Assembly: GCA_965240325.2 (NCBI GenBank)
Contig: OZ251255.1
Coordinates: 310,001-374,000, forward strand
DNA length: 64,000 bases
Direction of reading: 5' to 3'
From: Rebecca billardiae RCC1528
Lineage: Eukaryota; Haptophyta
Part shown: piece by piece, positions 51,088-61,700 of the stretch
Numbering within the stretch: position 1 is the stretch's first letter
Layout: each line of letters begins with the position of its first letter
Position numbers and translations under genes: made by a program
Notes under the pieces: model-generated
What the model saw: the letters and a program-made list of their open reading frames with translations, nothing else
The model's database searches: none
Told to the model about the DNA's origin: nothing

Positions 51088-52722
51088 AGGCCCGGCGCCG
51101 CCGCCGCCGCCGCCGCCGCCGGGCGGCGGCGGCGCCGCCGCATAGTCGCCGAGCTCGGCGGCGTGCTGCTCGCGGTGCACGAGCAACGGCGCGCCCACGC
51201 CCGCGTCCGCCAGCGCGGCCTGGATCCGGCCGAGCGCGTTCAGCCCGCCCGCCGCTTTGGCCAACTCCGACTTTGCCCGCTTGTATTTCTCCTTGTCAGT
51301 CGCGGTGGCGGCGAGCGCGGCGCGGCCCACAAAAAGCTGGCGCTCGGCATCGGCGGTGAGCAGGGCGGCGTGCACGGCGGCAGCGAGCTGGCGCGCCTCG
51401 GCCGCGCGCGTGCTGATCCCGCCCTCTCCGCCACCACCGCCGCCGCCGCCGTCGTCGTCGTCCGCCGCCGCCTCGCGCGCGCGCGCACACGCCGCGACCA
51501 GCAGCGCATGGCCGCGGCCGCGCCAGCTGTCCCATCGCAGTGTGGCGGCGCGCGCGCCCTCCAGCGCTGCGGCGTGGCGGGCCAGCACGCGTGCGGCGGC
51601 GTCGCCCTTGCGCACGAAGCGCCGGCGCTCCTCGCGCAGCAGCGACGCCGTCGGCACGTCGTGCTGCCGCAGCCGCGTCGAAGCGAACAGCGCACCGCGC
51701 GCGCGCTCGAGGGTCGCATAAGCGGCGTCGGCTCCGGCATCCCGCGCCGCGTGAGCGTCGATGGCCGCGGCCGCGTCTTCGGCGGCGTCGGCGACGTCGG
51801 CGGCGTCCGCGCTCGAGACGGCCGCCGCACCCTGCGCACGCCACGCCGGGGAAGCGGGGGCGGTTGCGTGTGTGCGTGCGCGTGTGTGTGTGTGTGTGTG
51901 TGCGTGTGTGTGTGTGTGTGCGTGCATGTGTGCGCGAGAGCGGTGGCGCGGCGCGGCTCGGCGGCGGGCGCGGCGCGGCGCGGCGCCGAGCGGCGCGGGT
52001 CCGGTGCGCGGGCTTGTCCGGGCGGCCTGGCGCGCGTCGAGGGGCGCGGGCGCGCGCACGCGCGCGCGCGCGCCGCACCTCCGCAGCGCCCAGCGCCGCG
52101 ACCGCCGCGCTCAGCTGGCGGTGAGCCGCGCCATAGGCCAGGTCGTCCGCCTCCGCAATCTGTAACGGTTTGCGTAACGGCCGCGCGCGCGGCGGCGGGG
52201 GCGGGCGGTGAAGGGGGCGTGCCGGGCGGGGCGGCTCGGCGCGGCGCGCACGCGCGCGAGCGACCCGCGGCGGTGCCCGCGCCTGCGGGCAGGGCGGGGA
52301 GGAGGCGCGGGGGGGCGGGGGGACGGGCGGCCGCCGCCGCGGGCGCGCGAGCGCGCGCGCACCGTGGCCACATCGACCCCCGCCTGCTCGGAGAGGGCGA
52401 GCGCGTCCGCCTGCGCGGCGTTGTACGCGTCGAGCACCTCGTGGTGCCGCTCGAACGACAGCGCGCCCCCCAGCCGCGCCGTCGTCGCGTCGATGGGCCC
52501 GTGCACATCGCGCACCGCCGCCGCGTCCGAATCGGGGACGGCCGAAACAGTCGCCAGGAAGGCGAGGGCGCCCTCGGCGTGGAGGGCGTCGGCGCGCGCG
52601 GCGCGGGCGGCCTCGATACTCGACTGCCCCGCCGCGATGGTCGTGGTCTCCTCGCGCAGCGCGTCGGTGACCGCGCGCAGCTCGCGCGAGCTCAGCCGCA
52701 AGGGCGCGTCGGGCTCAGCCAT
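45174..52722 (-). CDS. Large Ala/Gly/Pro-rich protein with a DPY30/RIIa-like motif
   Basis: Nine exons on the minus strand: 52722-52363, 52159-52079, 51831-50901, 50602-48432, 47848-46994, 46760-46283, 46095-45987, 45748-45631 and 45296-45174. They total 5,226 bp (1,741 residues) with every phase matching. The N-terminal 450 residues are Ala-rich and helical. Exon 4 has long Gly, Pro and Ala runs and an Asn-Pro stretch encoded by telomere-type repeats. Around residues 1395-1445 [12 protein letters not shown] followed by [17 protein letters not shown] fits the DPY30/RIIa docking motif, which occurs in the COMPASS subunit DPY30 and in flagellar radial-spoke and adenylate kinase proteins. A flagellar scaffold role is therefore an inference. 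Introns carry CA/GT microsatellites. No overall homologue is recognised. Confidence 0.8.
45749..45986 (-). repeat. CA/GT microsatellite in intron 7
   Basis: The intron between exons 7 and 8 of the DPY30-motif gene is dominated by GT-type dinucleotides on the sense strand, interrupted by CG. Similar tracts occupy introns 2, 4, 5 and 6, always within spliced-out sequence. Confidence 0.9.
46761..46993 (-). repeat. CA/GT microsatellite in intron 5
   Basis: The first half of the intron after the GTGCGC donor is a long GT/GC dinucleotide run on the sense strand (46,865-46,990). The acceptor side is ordinary GC-rich sequence ending CTCAG. Confidence 0.9.
47850..48040 (-). repeat. CA/GT microsatellite in intron 4
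   Basis: About 190 bp of GT dinucleotides with scattered GC steps on the sense strand, running directly up to the exon 5 acceptor GCGCAG. It replaces the polypyrimidine tract of a normal acceptor. Confidence 0.9.
49967..50024 (+). repeat. Interstitial telomere-type repeat inside exon 4
   Basis: On the plus strand AGGG is followed by four TTAGGG units and degenerate units (TCAGGG, TGCGGGG, TAGGG, TTAGGG, TTGGGC). On the coding minus strand it reads as alternating Asn-Pro, flanked on both sides by Pro-Tyr-Asp-Gln. It lies in exon 4 of the DPY30-motif gene (about residues 650-672), so it appears to be translated. Confidence 0.9.
50824..50890 (-). repeat. Interstitial telomere-type repeat in intron 3
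   Basis: On the plus strand at least five CCCTAA units with variants CCCCAA, CCTAA and CCCGCA. It lies in intron 3 of the same gene just after the donor. Orientation is opposite to the 49,967-50,024 tract, about 800 bp away. Confidence 0.9.
51865..51935 (+). repeat. TG/CA microsatellite in intron 2
   Basis: TG dinucleotide run on the plus strand, therefore CA on the sense strand of the DPY30-motif gene. This is the opposite strand polarity to the microsatellites in introns 4 to 7. Confidence 0.9.
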
Positions 52723-53889
52723 GGTCTTTCGGCCCAGGCTGGGCGGCAGGTGGCCGCCCGCCCGAGCCGATAACGACTTACTAGTTTGACGAAATCCCAC
52801 CAAGTCGGCGGGTGGAGATGCACGACGTCCAGCACCAGGCGTGCGCAGGCGTGGGGTAGGCGGACGGAGCCGATGGCTCGCCACCGCTGCCGCGCCCCGG
52901 CTCACGGGGCGGCAGCAGCTGATGTGTGTTCGTTTCAGTCCACAATGCCGTGCAGGCTTCGCAGCGGCGCGTGCGCGGTGCTGGGCCCGCAAACGGTTGC
53001 AGACCGGTGTGCTGGGGAGGAGGCGTCCGTCTGCACGGCGGGGCGCACGCCGCATGGAGGAAGGCGTGGCCACTGCCCTGCATGCCCCCCCCCCCCCCTT
53101 TGTCAGCGGCAGCACGCACTCACGCGGAACGGACGCGGATGGATGGCGCGCCACTCAGAGAGCGCCCCCTGGGCTGGGCCGTCGGGCACTACGTCCGAAC
53201 GGCGACTTCCGGGGGCAAGCGCACGCCGCCCGTGCGCCGAGCGCGACCGCCTCCTCCCCCCCCCCACCGCTTGGCGTGCACGCCGAGATGGCACGTCCAT
53301 GGCGTCGGCGCCCGGACGCTTTTGCCCCGCTCCGCCGCGGCACGCCTGCCACTGCGCCCGCCCCCCCGCGCGCGAGCGAGCGATCAGAGAGCGGCTCGGC
53401 ACCACCGGCCCTAGCGTCGGTCACGGCCAGTCTTGGCGTGCTGCACTGCGGCCCTGCCGATCCGCACTGCAGCCGGTGGTCCGCTCGGATGGCGCGGGCG
53501 TCCAGACAGTCGTCGTCAGCCATGCTGCGCTGCGCGGCAGCGCATGTGATTGGCCAACTTGAAAGTTGCTCCGCTCCCGCCGGACGTGTGCTCGCTTTCG
53601 TGTGGATTCCTCTGGGCGCCATCGTTTTGTTGGTCGGGGCCGCTGCAAAGTTTCGCAGGCGTCGGCCATTCGCGCGTGCGCGGCTACAGCCCCTGTGCGC
53701 GGCCTGTGAGGCTGCGAGCCCCCCGCGCCCGCCGCGTGCGCGGGTGCCTAGCGCGGACTCCGCGCCTGAGAATCGCCGCCGGCGCTCCGCTGGCCTGAGA
53801 ACGGCGCCCAAGCCAGCCGGGGGGCCCCACTGAGCAGCCCTGCAGTTCCGCCGCGGAGGTTCGCGAGGCGCCATCGCGCCGCGCCCGGC
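52723..53889. promoter_or_regulatory. Divergent promoter region of about 1.2 kb
   Basis: Separates the start codons of the DPY30-motif gene (minus) and the desaturase (plus) and must contain both promoters and leaders. It includes a run of 14 C (53,085-53,098) and a short AT-containing stretch (ACGACTTACTAGTTTGACG) just upstream of the minus-strand gene. No TATA box or other known motif is evident. Confidence 0.5.
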
Positions 53890-55783
53890 ATGGGCAAAGG
53901 GGGCGAGATGCGCGGGCCGGCGGCGCCGCGGGGCGGCGCGTGGCTCCGGTACAAGGAGGACCGGCGCACGCTCGGCTTCTGCGCGCTCTACTTCGGCTTC
54001 GTCGCCGCTGCATGGCAGGTGGAGTGGGCGCAGCGCAGCTACGCGCTCAGCGGCCTCACGTTCCTGGTACTCACGTTCACGGGGTTCCAGGGCTGCGTCA
54101 CCGTGCACAACTGCGCGCACTGCCCGCCCTTCCAGAGCGCCGCGCTCAACAGCATCTGGTGCGCGCGCCGCCGCCCGCGCGCGCCGCGGCGCGCGCGCGG
54201 GCGCGGCCGCGGCCGCTTGCGGCGCGGCCGCGCGCCGCCGCGGCCACGCGGCCTCCGGCGGCTGAGCCTCGCGCGCGCGGCCTCTGCGCGCGCAGGTTTG
54301 TGATCATCTCCATCTGGAACGGCGCCTCGGCGACCGCCTATATCCCCGGGCACAACCTCGGCCACCACAAGTCCGCGCGCGCGCCAGCGCGCGAGCAGCC
54401 GCGCCGCCGAGCGCTCCGCGCGCGCGCGCGGCGAACGCGCGCGCGCACGCTGACGGGCATGCCCTGCGCGCCTCCGTCGCGCGCGCAGGTACCTGCAGAC
54501 GCGCCAAGACGTCTACAGGACAAACAAGGTGTCCGGCGCCAACCAGCTCTGGAACCTGATCTCGTACTTTCCGCGAATCTACCCGTCGATCTATAAGAAC
54601 GACATGAATTACTTTGACGCGCAGAAGCGGCTGGGGCGGCCGGTGTACGCGCAGTTCAGACGGGACACGGCGGCGGTGCTCGGCTTCTACGCCGCGTGCG
54701 CGATTGTTGGGCCCTGGCGCTTCGTGTGGCTCGTGCTGCTGCCGCAGGTGCGCGCTCGCGCGGGCGCGCGCGCGCCAGCGCGCCAGCGCGGCCCGCGGCC
54801 CCCTCTGCCCCGCGCGCGCTTCCGGCGTGCGCTCGGCTAAGCGTGCGCACCGCACCGGCGCGCGGCTCTCGCGCGCGCAGGTGCTGGCGAAGGACATGAT
54901 CGTGACGCTCAACCTGCTGCAGCACGACGGCTGCGACCCGCACTCGCCCGTCAACCACAGCCGCAATTTTGTCGGCCCAATTCTGAATTTCCTCTGCTTC
55001 AATAACGGTGCGCGCACGGGACGCCGCCTGTCTCGGGCGCGCGCGCTCTGCGGCGCGCGCGCGGCTGGTGGGACTGCAGCCGGCACGTGCCGCCGGCGTC
55101 GGCGCGCCCCCGCGCCCAACGCCGCGGCGCCGAGCTGACGACCAAGCCCGGCCCTTCCCACACCGGCTGCCCCGCCGGCTGCCGCGCCGCGCGTGGTTGC
55201 AATCTCGCGTGATCGCGATCTCAGGGTACCATGCCATCCACCACATGATGCCTGGCAAGCACTGGTCGCTGCTGCCGAGCCTCCACGCGGAGAAGGTGGC
55301 GCCCACCAACCACCCCGCCCTCAACCACCCCAACATCCTCAGCTACGTGCTGCAGACCTTTGTGCTCAACGCGCCGTGAGCGCGCGCGCGCGCGCGCGCG
55401 CGCTCGCGCGCGTGGCGGCGCGCGGTGGCGGGAGCGCGCTCGCGTGCGCGCGGCGCGGCGGCGGCGTGCCGCGCGGCGCTCACCGATCGCCGCCCCGCCG
55501 CCCCGCGGCCCGCCGCCCCGCCCGCCCGCCGCCGCGGCGCAGGCGCACCAACTTCGACGGCAGCCGGTGGGAAGCGCCCGGGATCAACGGCGACGTGGGC
55601 CCGGACGAACCGTGGCATTATGAGCAGGCGTCGCTCAACGCATCCGGCGCCAACGCGCACCGCCAGGCGGAGGTCGAGACGTTCGGCGACGGCGGCGAGA
55701 TGTTCAGCGGCGCGGGCGTGGCGCGGCGCGCGCTCGGCGCGGGGCCCGCGGGCGCAGGAGGAAAGGCCGTCAAAGCGGAGTGA
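53890..55783 (+). CDS. Membrane fatty acid desaturase family protein
   Basis: Six exons: 53890-54158, 54296-54370, 54489-54747, 54881-55007, 55225-55375 and 55543-55783, giving 373 residues with matching phases. It has the three histidine boxes of the membrane desaturase/hydroxylase family that bind the di-iron centre: HNCAH (73-77), HNLGHH (109-114) and HAIHH (246-250). Hydrophobic stretches follow the first box and lie near 180-200. NNGYHAIHHMMPGKHWSLLP is a typical C-terminal signature. It probably introduces a double bond into an acyl chain in the ER or plastid membrane; substrate and position cannot be told, and a hydroxylase or ketolase relative is possible. Intron 5 has donor GTGAGC; reading through it would truncate the protein at 55,379. 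Intron 2 uses GTCCGC, a non-consensus donor supported by HHKYLQT across the join. Confidence 0.93.
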
Positions 55784-56029
55784 GTCCGGGAGTCCGGCCG
55801 GGACGATCTGAGGGCAGGAGGCTGGCCGCGCGCGCGCGCCGCCGCACGCTGGCCCTGCCGGCCGTGGGCTGCGGCCGCGCCGGGGGGCTGACGCGTCCTG
55901 CCGCCATGCGCCGTGGCGCTCGGTGGGCGCAGCGGCGCACGCGCCGTGGGCCGGCCGCCTGCCGACGCGCGAGCGGCCCACGGGGTCCGAGCTGCGGTGG
56001 AGCGGCGCAGGCGGACTTGTGCCGAGTCA

Positions 56030-56617
56030 GAATTCGGAGACAGACCCGGTGAGACGGTCTCGGCGATGTCGGTGTGACGAGCGGCACCGCGGTGTCGCCT
56101 CGCCGCTGCTCAGCCGGCAGAGGCTGGCGTACTCAGCCGACCGTGCGGCCCGCTGGGGCGTGCGCGCACGGTGGGCCGGCAGCGGGCGGCCGGCTCCGCG
56201 ATGTGATGGAGCCTGGGCTGTAGCTTGCTCAGCCGAGCTGCGCCTGCTGCTCACGATCGTTACAGACGGTACTGACGAGTGACGGTACCGCGGATCGGGC
56301 GGACTGACTTTGCGGATGCAGTGGTCGAAAAGGAATGCTCGCGCATCCGCGCGACAAAGCTGATGGGGGAATCGCGCGAAGATTTGTTCGTACCATCGGT
56401 CTATTTTTATCTCACCCATGGAATAGGATTTCTCACACTCGGTGACACATACAATAAGGGTATCACGCGATTTTGTACAAGCCGCTCGCGAAAGCTCGAA
56501 CTGAGCCTGAATTGCGAGATCGATTGAATAGACACCGTCTTTGGGAAGACCGAACCGCTTCAAGGTGAGCGCAGCTTGTCTTTTGAGAGTCTGAACTCGG
56601 GCAGAGTCCGGCTGGGG
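56030..56617 (-). CDS. Orphan open frame in a low-GC island
   Basis: A minus-strand frame open from a TGA near 56,618. It is coding-like to about 56,290 ([40 protein letters not shown]), then turns Arg/Ser-rich. The base composition of 56,280-56,560 is far less GC-rich than either neighbour gene. No ATG lies in its first 50 codons; only TTG is available. It may be an exon, a remnant or transferred DNA. Family not recognised. Confidence 0.3.
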
Positions 56618-56710
56618 TCATGGTGCGCCGTGGCCCGTGGGAATCCGGGGCGGCTGGCCGCGTGGCCCGTGCCAGCAGGAGGGCCGCCACTCGCGGGCGG
56701 AGCTGCTGCG

Positions 56711-57387
56711 ATGGCGAAGGGCAGCGAGAAGATCGCGCGCTCGCAGGACGTGGTGTCGCGCGACTACACAATCCACCTGCACAAGCGGCTGCATGGCATC
56801 GGCTTCAAGAAGCGCGCGCCGCGCGCGGTGAAGGAGGTCAAGCAGTTCGCTGCCAAGATCATGGGCACCAAGGTGCGTGCGTCCGCGCGGCGGTCCGCCG
56901 GGCGCGGGGCGCGCGCCCGCGCCGGCTGGCGCGGGTGGGCGTGGGTGGGCGGGGCGGACGGGCGGGGTCTGGTGGTGGCGAGCCACCAGGTCCGCCCTTG
57001 CATCGGCTGCTCGACGCCGCGCGTCGTACGCACCCGGGCACGTCGCCACCCGAAGTCGTCTGCCGGCGGGCGCCGCGCGGCGCTCGAGTCCGCACCGGGC
57101 CGGCCCGCGTCGAGGCAGCGGTGTGGCGTCGGCCCCGCAGGCTCGGCGCGCGCTCACGCCCGCGCGCCCCGCTCCGCCCCCCGCCCGCGCAGGACGTGCG
57201 CATCGACGTCAAGCTCAACAAGCACCTCTGGTCGCAGGGCATCAAGGCGGTCCACCGTCGGGTGCGCGTGCGGCTCAGCCGCAAGAAGAACGACGACGAG
57301 GATGCCAAGGAGAAGCTGTACACGCTGGTGACGCACGTGCAGGTGGACAGCTTTAAGGGGCTCGGCGTGACCAACGTCGACGAGTAG
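56711..57387 (+). CDS. RPL31: 60S ribosomal protein eL31
   Basis: Two exons, 56711-56872 and 57193-57387, separated by a 320-bp intron (GTGCGTGCGT donor, CGCGCAG acceptor, phase 0). The 118-residue product begins [20 protein letters not shown] and contains the family landmarks [32 protein letters not shown] and [20 protein letters not shown]. It is close to the usual length of about 120-125. eL31 is a universal archaeal/eukaryotic protein of the large subunit near the exit tunnel. The gene ends in TAG. Codon choice is strongly GC-ending. Confidence 0.97.
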
Positions 57388-58701
57388 GCGGGGCGTGCGC
57401 GCGCACGCGCGGGGCCGTGCGGAGGGGTGGGGCGGCAGGTGCTCCCTGGCCGCAGCGCGCTGGCCTGGCACCGCACCCGTCGCCCGCTCTCGCCGGCTCG
57501 GCCGCCCAGCCGGCCCACGGCCTGGCAGCAGACTCCGCTAGACTGTCAGGCGAGGGGCTGCGAAGCGCGCGGTGCGTGCCGATGGCGCGCCTCGACTGCC
57601 GGCTGGGAGAGCCGTCGCGGCCCACTGTCGACCGACCGATGATCAGGCACGTCCGGAAAATATAGCGGGCCTGTAGTTTTATTTCTACCAGATTCCATTT
57701 ACTATGTCACGGCGACAAACCCGTGCCCGCCAGTGGGAATCGGTGTCACGCCCCGTTGGATGTACCTCTCACGGCCGATGATGGCGGCCTCCACGTGCGT
57801 GAGGGACGCGATTCGTGCACTCCTCGGTGACCGGTGAGCGCACGAATCCAGTTGCGGCGCTCGTCCGCCTCGTCGTCGTCGCACACGAGGTACATCCAAC
57901 ACCATGGGTCGGATCGCAGAACTCTCCGCGCGCTCGCGCTCGCGCGGCGAGGCACTGGCAGGCTTGTTCTTCATATTGGCCAAGGCTGCAGCCTGCCAGA
58001 TGCGCGAGAACGCGTGTGCATGCCTTTCCGCGCGTCATGAGTGCGCGTTGCACGCATCCTATCGTAGTCTACGCCGACGAGGCCTGAGCATCCACGTCAA
58101 CCAGCCTGCCACGATCACGTTCAAATGCAGGCGGCAAGCTGCATGCGAGCGGCACGCAACGGAAGCATCTCAAGCCCGACAAAGTAGTGGCGGAGGAGCT
58201 TGTAGAGCTGGTGGCGATTGCAGTCTATCTGTTCATCACCTGTTTAGAGTCGCCAACTGACACGGGCGCGACGTAGCCAAGGTAGAGTGCCTGCAGCTTG
58301 CAGCAAGCCCGCAGCTGCCACCTCGGCGACGATCGTCACACAACCGTGCGCCGCGACTGACCCCTGTGTCAGGGCAAAGCACCAGGCAAGGCTAAGCAGC
58401 ATGCCACGGCAACATCTTTCGCTACAGGTCAGCGCGCTAGTACGAGAATGCGCCAACGACGTGCCATCAGTACTCCGCAATCGCGCCGGCACCGCACCAG
58501 CGGCCAAGCAGCCGCCATTTTGCCGCGTTTTGGCGGATGTCGCCGTTGGGCTCTCGTAGAATGTCTCCTAAGAATTAAAACAGGCCAGCGAACTGAGCGT
58601 CGTCGTCATCATAGCAAGGGGCTTCGTCTACGTCAGGACGTCGCACGTCACCGGCGCGCAGCGCTCGCGCACGGTCATCACCCGCTCCGCGTGTTTTTAT
58701 T
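57388..58701. other. Intergenic stretch with a transposon-derived repeat
   Basis: 57,670-57,755 repeats 42,501-42,591, and weaker similarity continues to about 57,960. The remainder (57,960-58,701) is only moderately GC-rich. I see no gene, and minus and plus frames are short. Confidence 0.5.
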
Positions 58702-58863
58702 CATCACAGCAACGACTTCTTTTTTAAAGCGGCCGTTAGCGTGTCCAGCGGCCAGATTAATTTTCGAAAAATTACTATGCGCTGCGCGCGCGCCCCTAGG
58801 GGGCGGCGCGCGCGCGCGGCTGGTCCCCCCTGCATGCCCGCACCGTCAGCTGCCTGATTGCCG

Positions 58864-61700
58864 CTACCCAGCCCCGCTACCGTCGCGCGCGACATCCGCG
58901 CCGTAAATCACCGTCACCGAGCGGTCCGGCGAGCGCGCCGCCATCAATTTGCTCCTGAGTGCCGAAAACTCCTTCTCCGGAAGCCCAGCCTCCTCGCGCA
59001 GGAGCTTGCGCGCCGTCATGCACTCCGCGATCAGGTCGATCGCGTCGGTCTCCGCCCTGCGCTGCCATTCGCGCTGCCGCTTGGCGTACTTCTTCAGCCA
59101 GAGCCGCCGCACCTTGTCGCCGAACTCCTCTGCCCACGTCGCAAGCGACACGCGGCGCACGAGCTGCGCGACCGTCGAGATGTGCGGCTCCGCCGTCGAC
59201 TTCTTCCCCTCGGCGTACTCGCGGACGAATGAGTCGAGTGACTTGCGCGCGTGCACGAGCGGCATCGCACGCTTGGTCACCTGCACGAAATGCCCCTGCA
59301 CCTGCTCGTCCGCGAGCTGCACGAGGCGCCCCCGCCGCCTGAGGCGAGACGCCGTCTGCGCCCGCCTCCGTGACCGCCCAGACGTTGAAGCGGAGCGGTG
59401 GGACGTTGTGCGAGCCCTGGCCGGCGAGGCTGGCGAGGCTGACGTAAGCGCCGGTGCACGCCACGATGGCCTTCTGCTCCTCCGCGTAGTCGGCCGCCTC
59501 GGCGCCGCCGCCAAAACCGCCGCCGGCCGCGCTGCCGCCTGCCGAGGCAGTGCTGCCACCGAGGCCGCGCTGCTGCGCGCCGCCGCCGGCCGCGCCGCCG
59601 CCGGCCGCGCCGCCACCAGCCGCACCACCACCCGCACTGTCAGCCGCGCGGCTGGCCGCGCCACATGCCGCGCCACCGGCCACGCGGACGCCAGCACCGG
59701 CTGTGCCGCTAGCCACGCCGCTGCCACTGCCGGCCGCGCCGCCCACGCCGCCGCCCGCGCCCGCGCCCGCGCCCACGTTGCCAGCCGCGCCCCCGGCCGC
59801 GCCCCCGGCCGCGCCGCCGGCCGCGCCACCGGCCGCGCGGACGCCAGCGCCAGCGGTGCCGCCAGCCACGCAGCTGCCGCTGCTGCTGCCACCAGTGCTG
59901 CTGCTGCCGCCCGCACCGGCCGCGCCGCCGCCGGCCGCGCCACCGCCGGCCGCGCCGCCGCCGGCCGCGCCGCCGCCGGCCGCGCCGCCGCCGGCCGCGC
60001 GATCGCGAGCGCTGTCAGCCGCGCCGCTGTCCGCGCCGCCGGCCGCACCTCCGGCCGCGCCTCCAGCCGCGCGGACGCCAACGCCAGCTGTGCCGCCAGC
60101 CACGCCACTGCAGCTGCCGCCCGCGCCGCCCGCGCCGCCGCCAGCACCCGCGCCCGCGTTGCCAGCCGCGCCGCCGGCCGCGTCCGGCCGCGTCGCCGGG
60201 CGCACCGCCGCCTGGCGCGCAGTTGTCGGGCGTGCCGCCGTCGGGCGCGCCGCCACCGGGCCCGCCATCGCCCGCGCTGTCAGCCGCGCCGCCGGCCGCG
60301 CCGCAGGCCGCGCCACCGGCCGCGCGGACGCCAACGCCGGCTGTGTCGCCAGTCACGCCGCTGTCGCTGCAGCTGCCGCCGCTGCTGCCGGCCGCGCCGG
60401 CCGCGCGCGGCCGCGCCGCCGGCCGCGCCGCCGCCGGCAGTGCCGCCGCCGGCCGCGCCACCGCCCGCGCTGTCAGCCGCGCCGCTGGCCGCGCCGCCGG
60501 CCGCGCCACCGGCCGCACGGACGCCAGCGCCGACTGTGCCGCCAGCCACGCCGCTGCCGCTGCCGCTCGCGCCGGCCGCGCCGCCGCCCGTGCCCGCGGA
60601 CGCGCCCGCGTTGCCAGCCGCGCCGCCCGCCGCGCCGCCGGCCGCGCCGCCGACCGCGCAACCGGCCGCGCGGACTCCAGCGCCGGCGGCACCGCCAGCT
60701 ACGCCGCTACCGCTGCCGCTGCCGCCGCTGCCGCCGGCCGCGCCGCCGGCCGCGTCGCCGGCCGCGCCGCCTGCAGCGCCGCCAGCCGCGCCGCCCTGCC
60801 GCGCTGGCCACGTGCAGCGGCGGCAGCTGGCGGCGCCGGTCGCGGTGGGAGCCGGCCGCTCCGGATCACGTCATTGATCCCGTCGGCGTCCGCACTCCAT
60901 AGCTCGGGCATGTCCGAGTCCGGCCGCTCCGAGATGGCGATCGCCTCCGACGACGCGAGCGCAACACCCTCATAGTTGCGCACGATGGCGATCGTGGCCG
61001 CGCGCGAGTGCGCTGCGTTTGGCCCGTGTCCGCCGAGAGGAGGAGGACATGCGGCTGCCCGCGCGGGCGCGCGGACTTGCCGTAGTGCTCCAAGCGATCC
61101 AGCACGGCGCCCACGGCCTGCGCCCACGGCCGCGCCGCCGACTCGCTGCCGATCATCATCACGCCCGCGCCCGCGTGCTCGCGATTGCGCAGCGCGCTCT
61201 CACGTGAGCCAGCCACCGGCGGCGGGATCGGGTGGCGCATGCCCAGGTTGAGCCACGTCGAGAACTCTCGGGCTGGCGCGAGCCCACGATGCTCAGTGTG
61301 CGGTCCTTCTCGCGCGCCTAGTGCACGACGCCCTCGTCGTCGAGCGAGGTGAAGGCATGCAAGACGAGCGCGTCTCACGAGAAGAGCCGCAGCTTGGCTA
61401 CACGCAGCAGGTTGTTCTTCTTCCGCTGGGCCTTGATGGCGACGAGGCTGTTGACGCTGCGCTTGACCTCCGCCAGGTAGTTCTCGTTCGGCATGATCGA
61501 GTGGTCCACCTCGCTCGCGGCCTCGCGCGCGCGCAGCTTGAGCATCTCGTGCGGCTGAGCGCCGCGGCCATGCGCAGCCATGCAGATGCGGCAGAGACGT
61601 GGCGCCCGATGCGTTAGGCACCTTTGCGATGCAGCTTGGGCTTCCTAGGCTTCGCGCAGGAACGCTTGCCCTTGCCCACGGTGAGCACAGCCGTCGCCAT
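58864..61700 (-). pseudogene. Broken gene with Gly/Ala-rich repeat region, inside the TIR element
   Basis: Read on the minus strand from about 61,580. Coding-like protein starts near MAAHGRGAQPHEMLKLRARE, runs through YLAEVKRSVNSLVAIKAQRK to an in-frame TGA then TAG, and continues in shifted frames (FSTWLNLGMRHPIPPPVAGS; EGVALASSEAIAISERPDSD). It then passes through about 1.3 kb of Gly/Ala repeats and enters AEAADYAEEQKAIVACTGAY. One more shift near 59,335 leads to a charged C-terminus (ADEQVQGHFVQVTKRAMPLV, VRRLWLKKYAKRQREWQRRA). At least three breaks make it a pseudogene. The family is not recognised; being bounded by TIRs it is probably the element's own gene. Confidence 0.6.
59560..60830 (-). 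repeat. GCCGCGCC-type repeat with higher-order units
   Basis: Dense repetition of CCGGCCGCGCCGCC-like words encodes Ala-Ala-Gly-Gly-Gly on the minus strand. A longer unit, marked by GCCACGCCGCTGCC and GCGGACGCCAGC blocks, recurs at least five times roughly every 170-250 bp between 59,670 and 60,720. Unequal crossing-over is the likely origin. Confidence 0.85.

Noticed and set aside
53890-55379. Desaturase ending at the TGA at 55,377-55,379
   Set aside because: That TGA lies in a GTGAGC splice donor, and joining to the acceptor at 55,542 restores frame with a plausible C-terminus.
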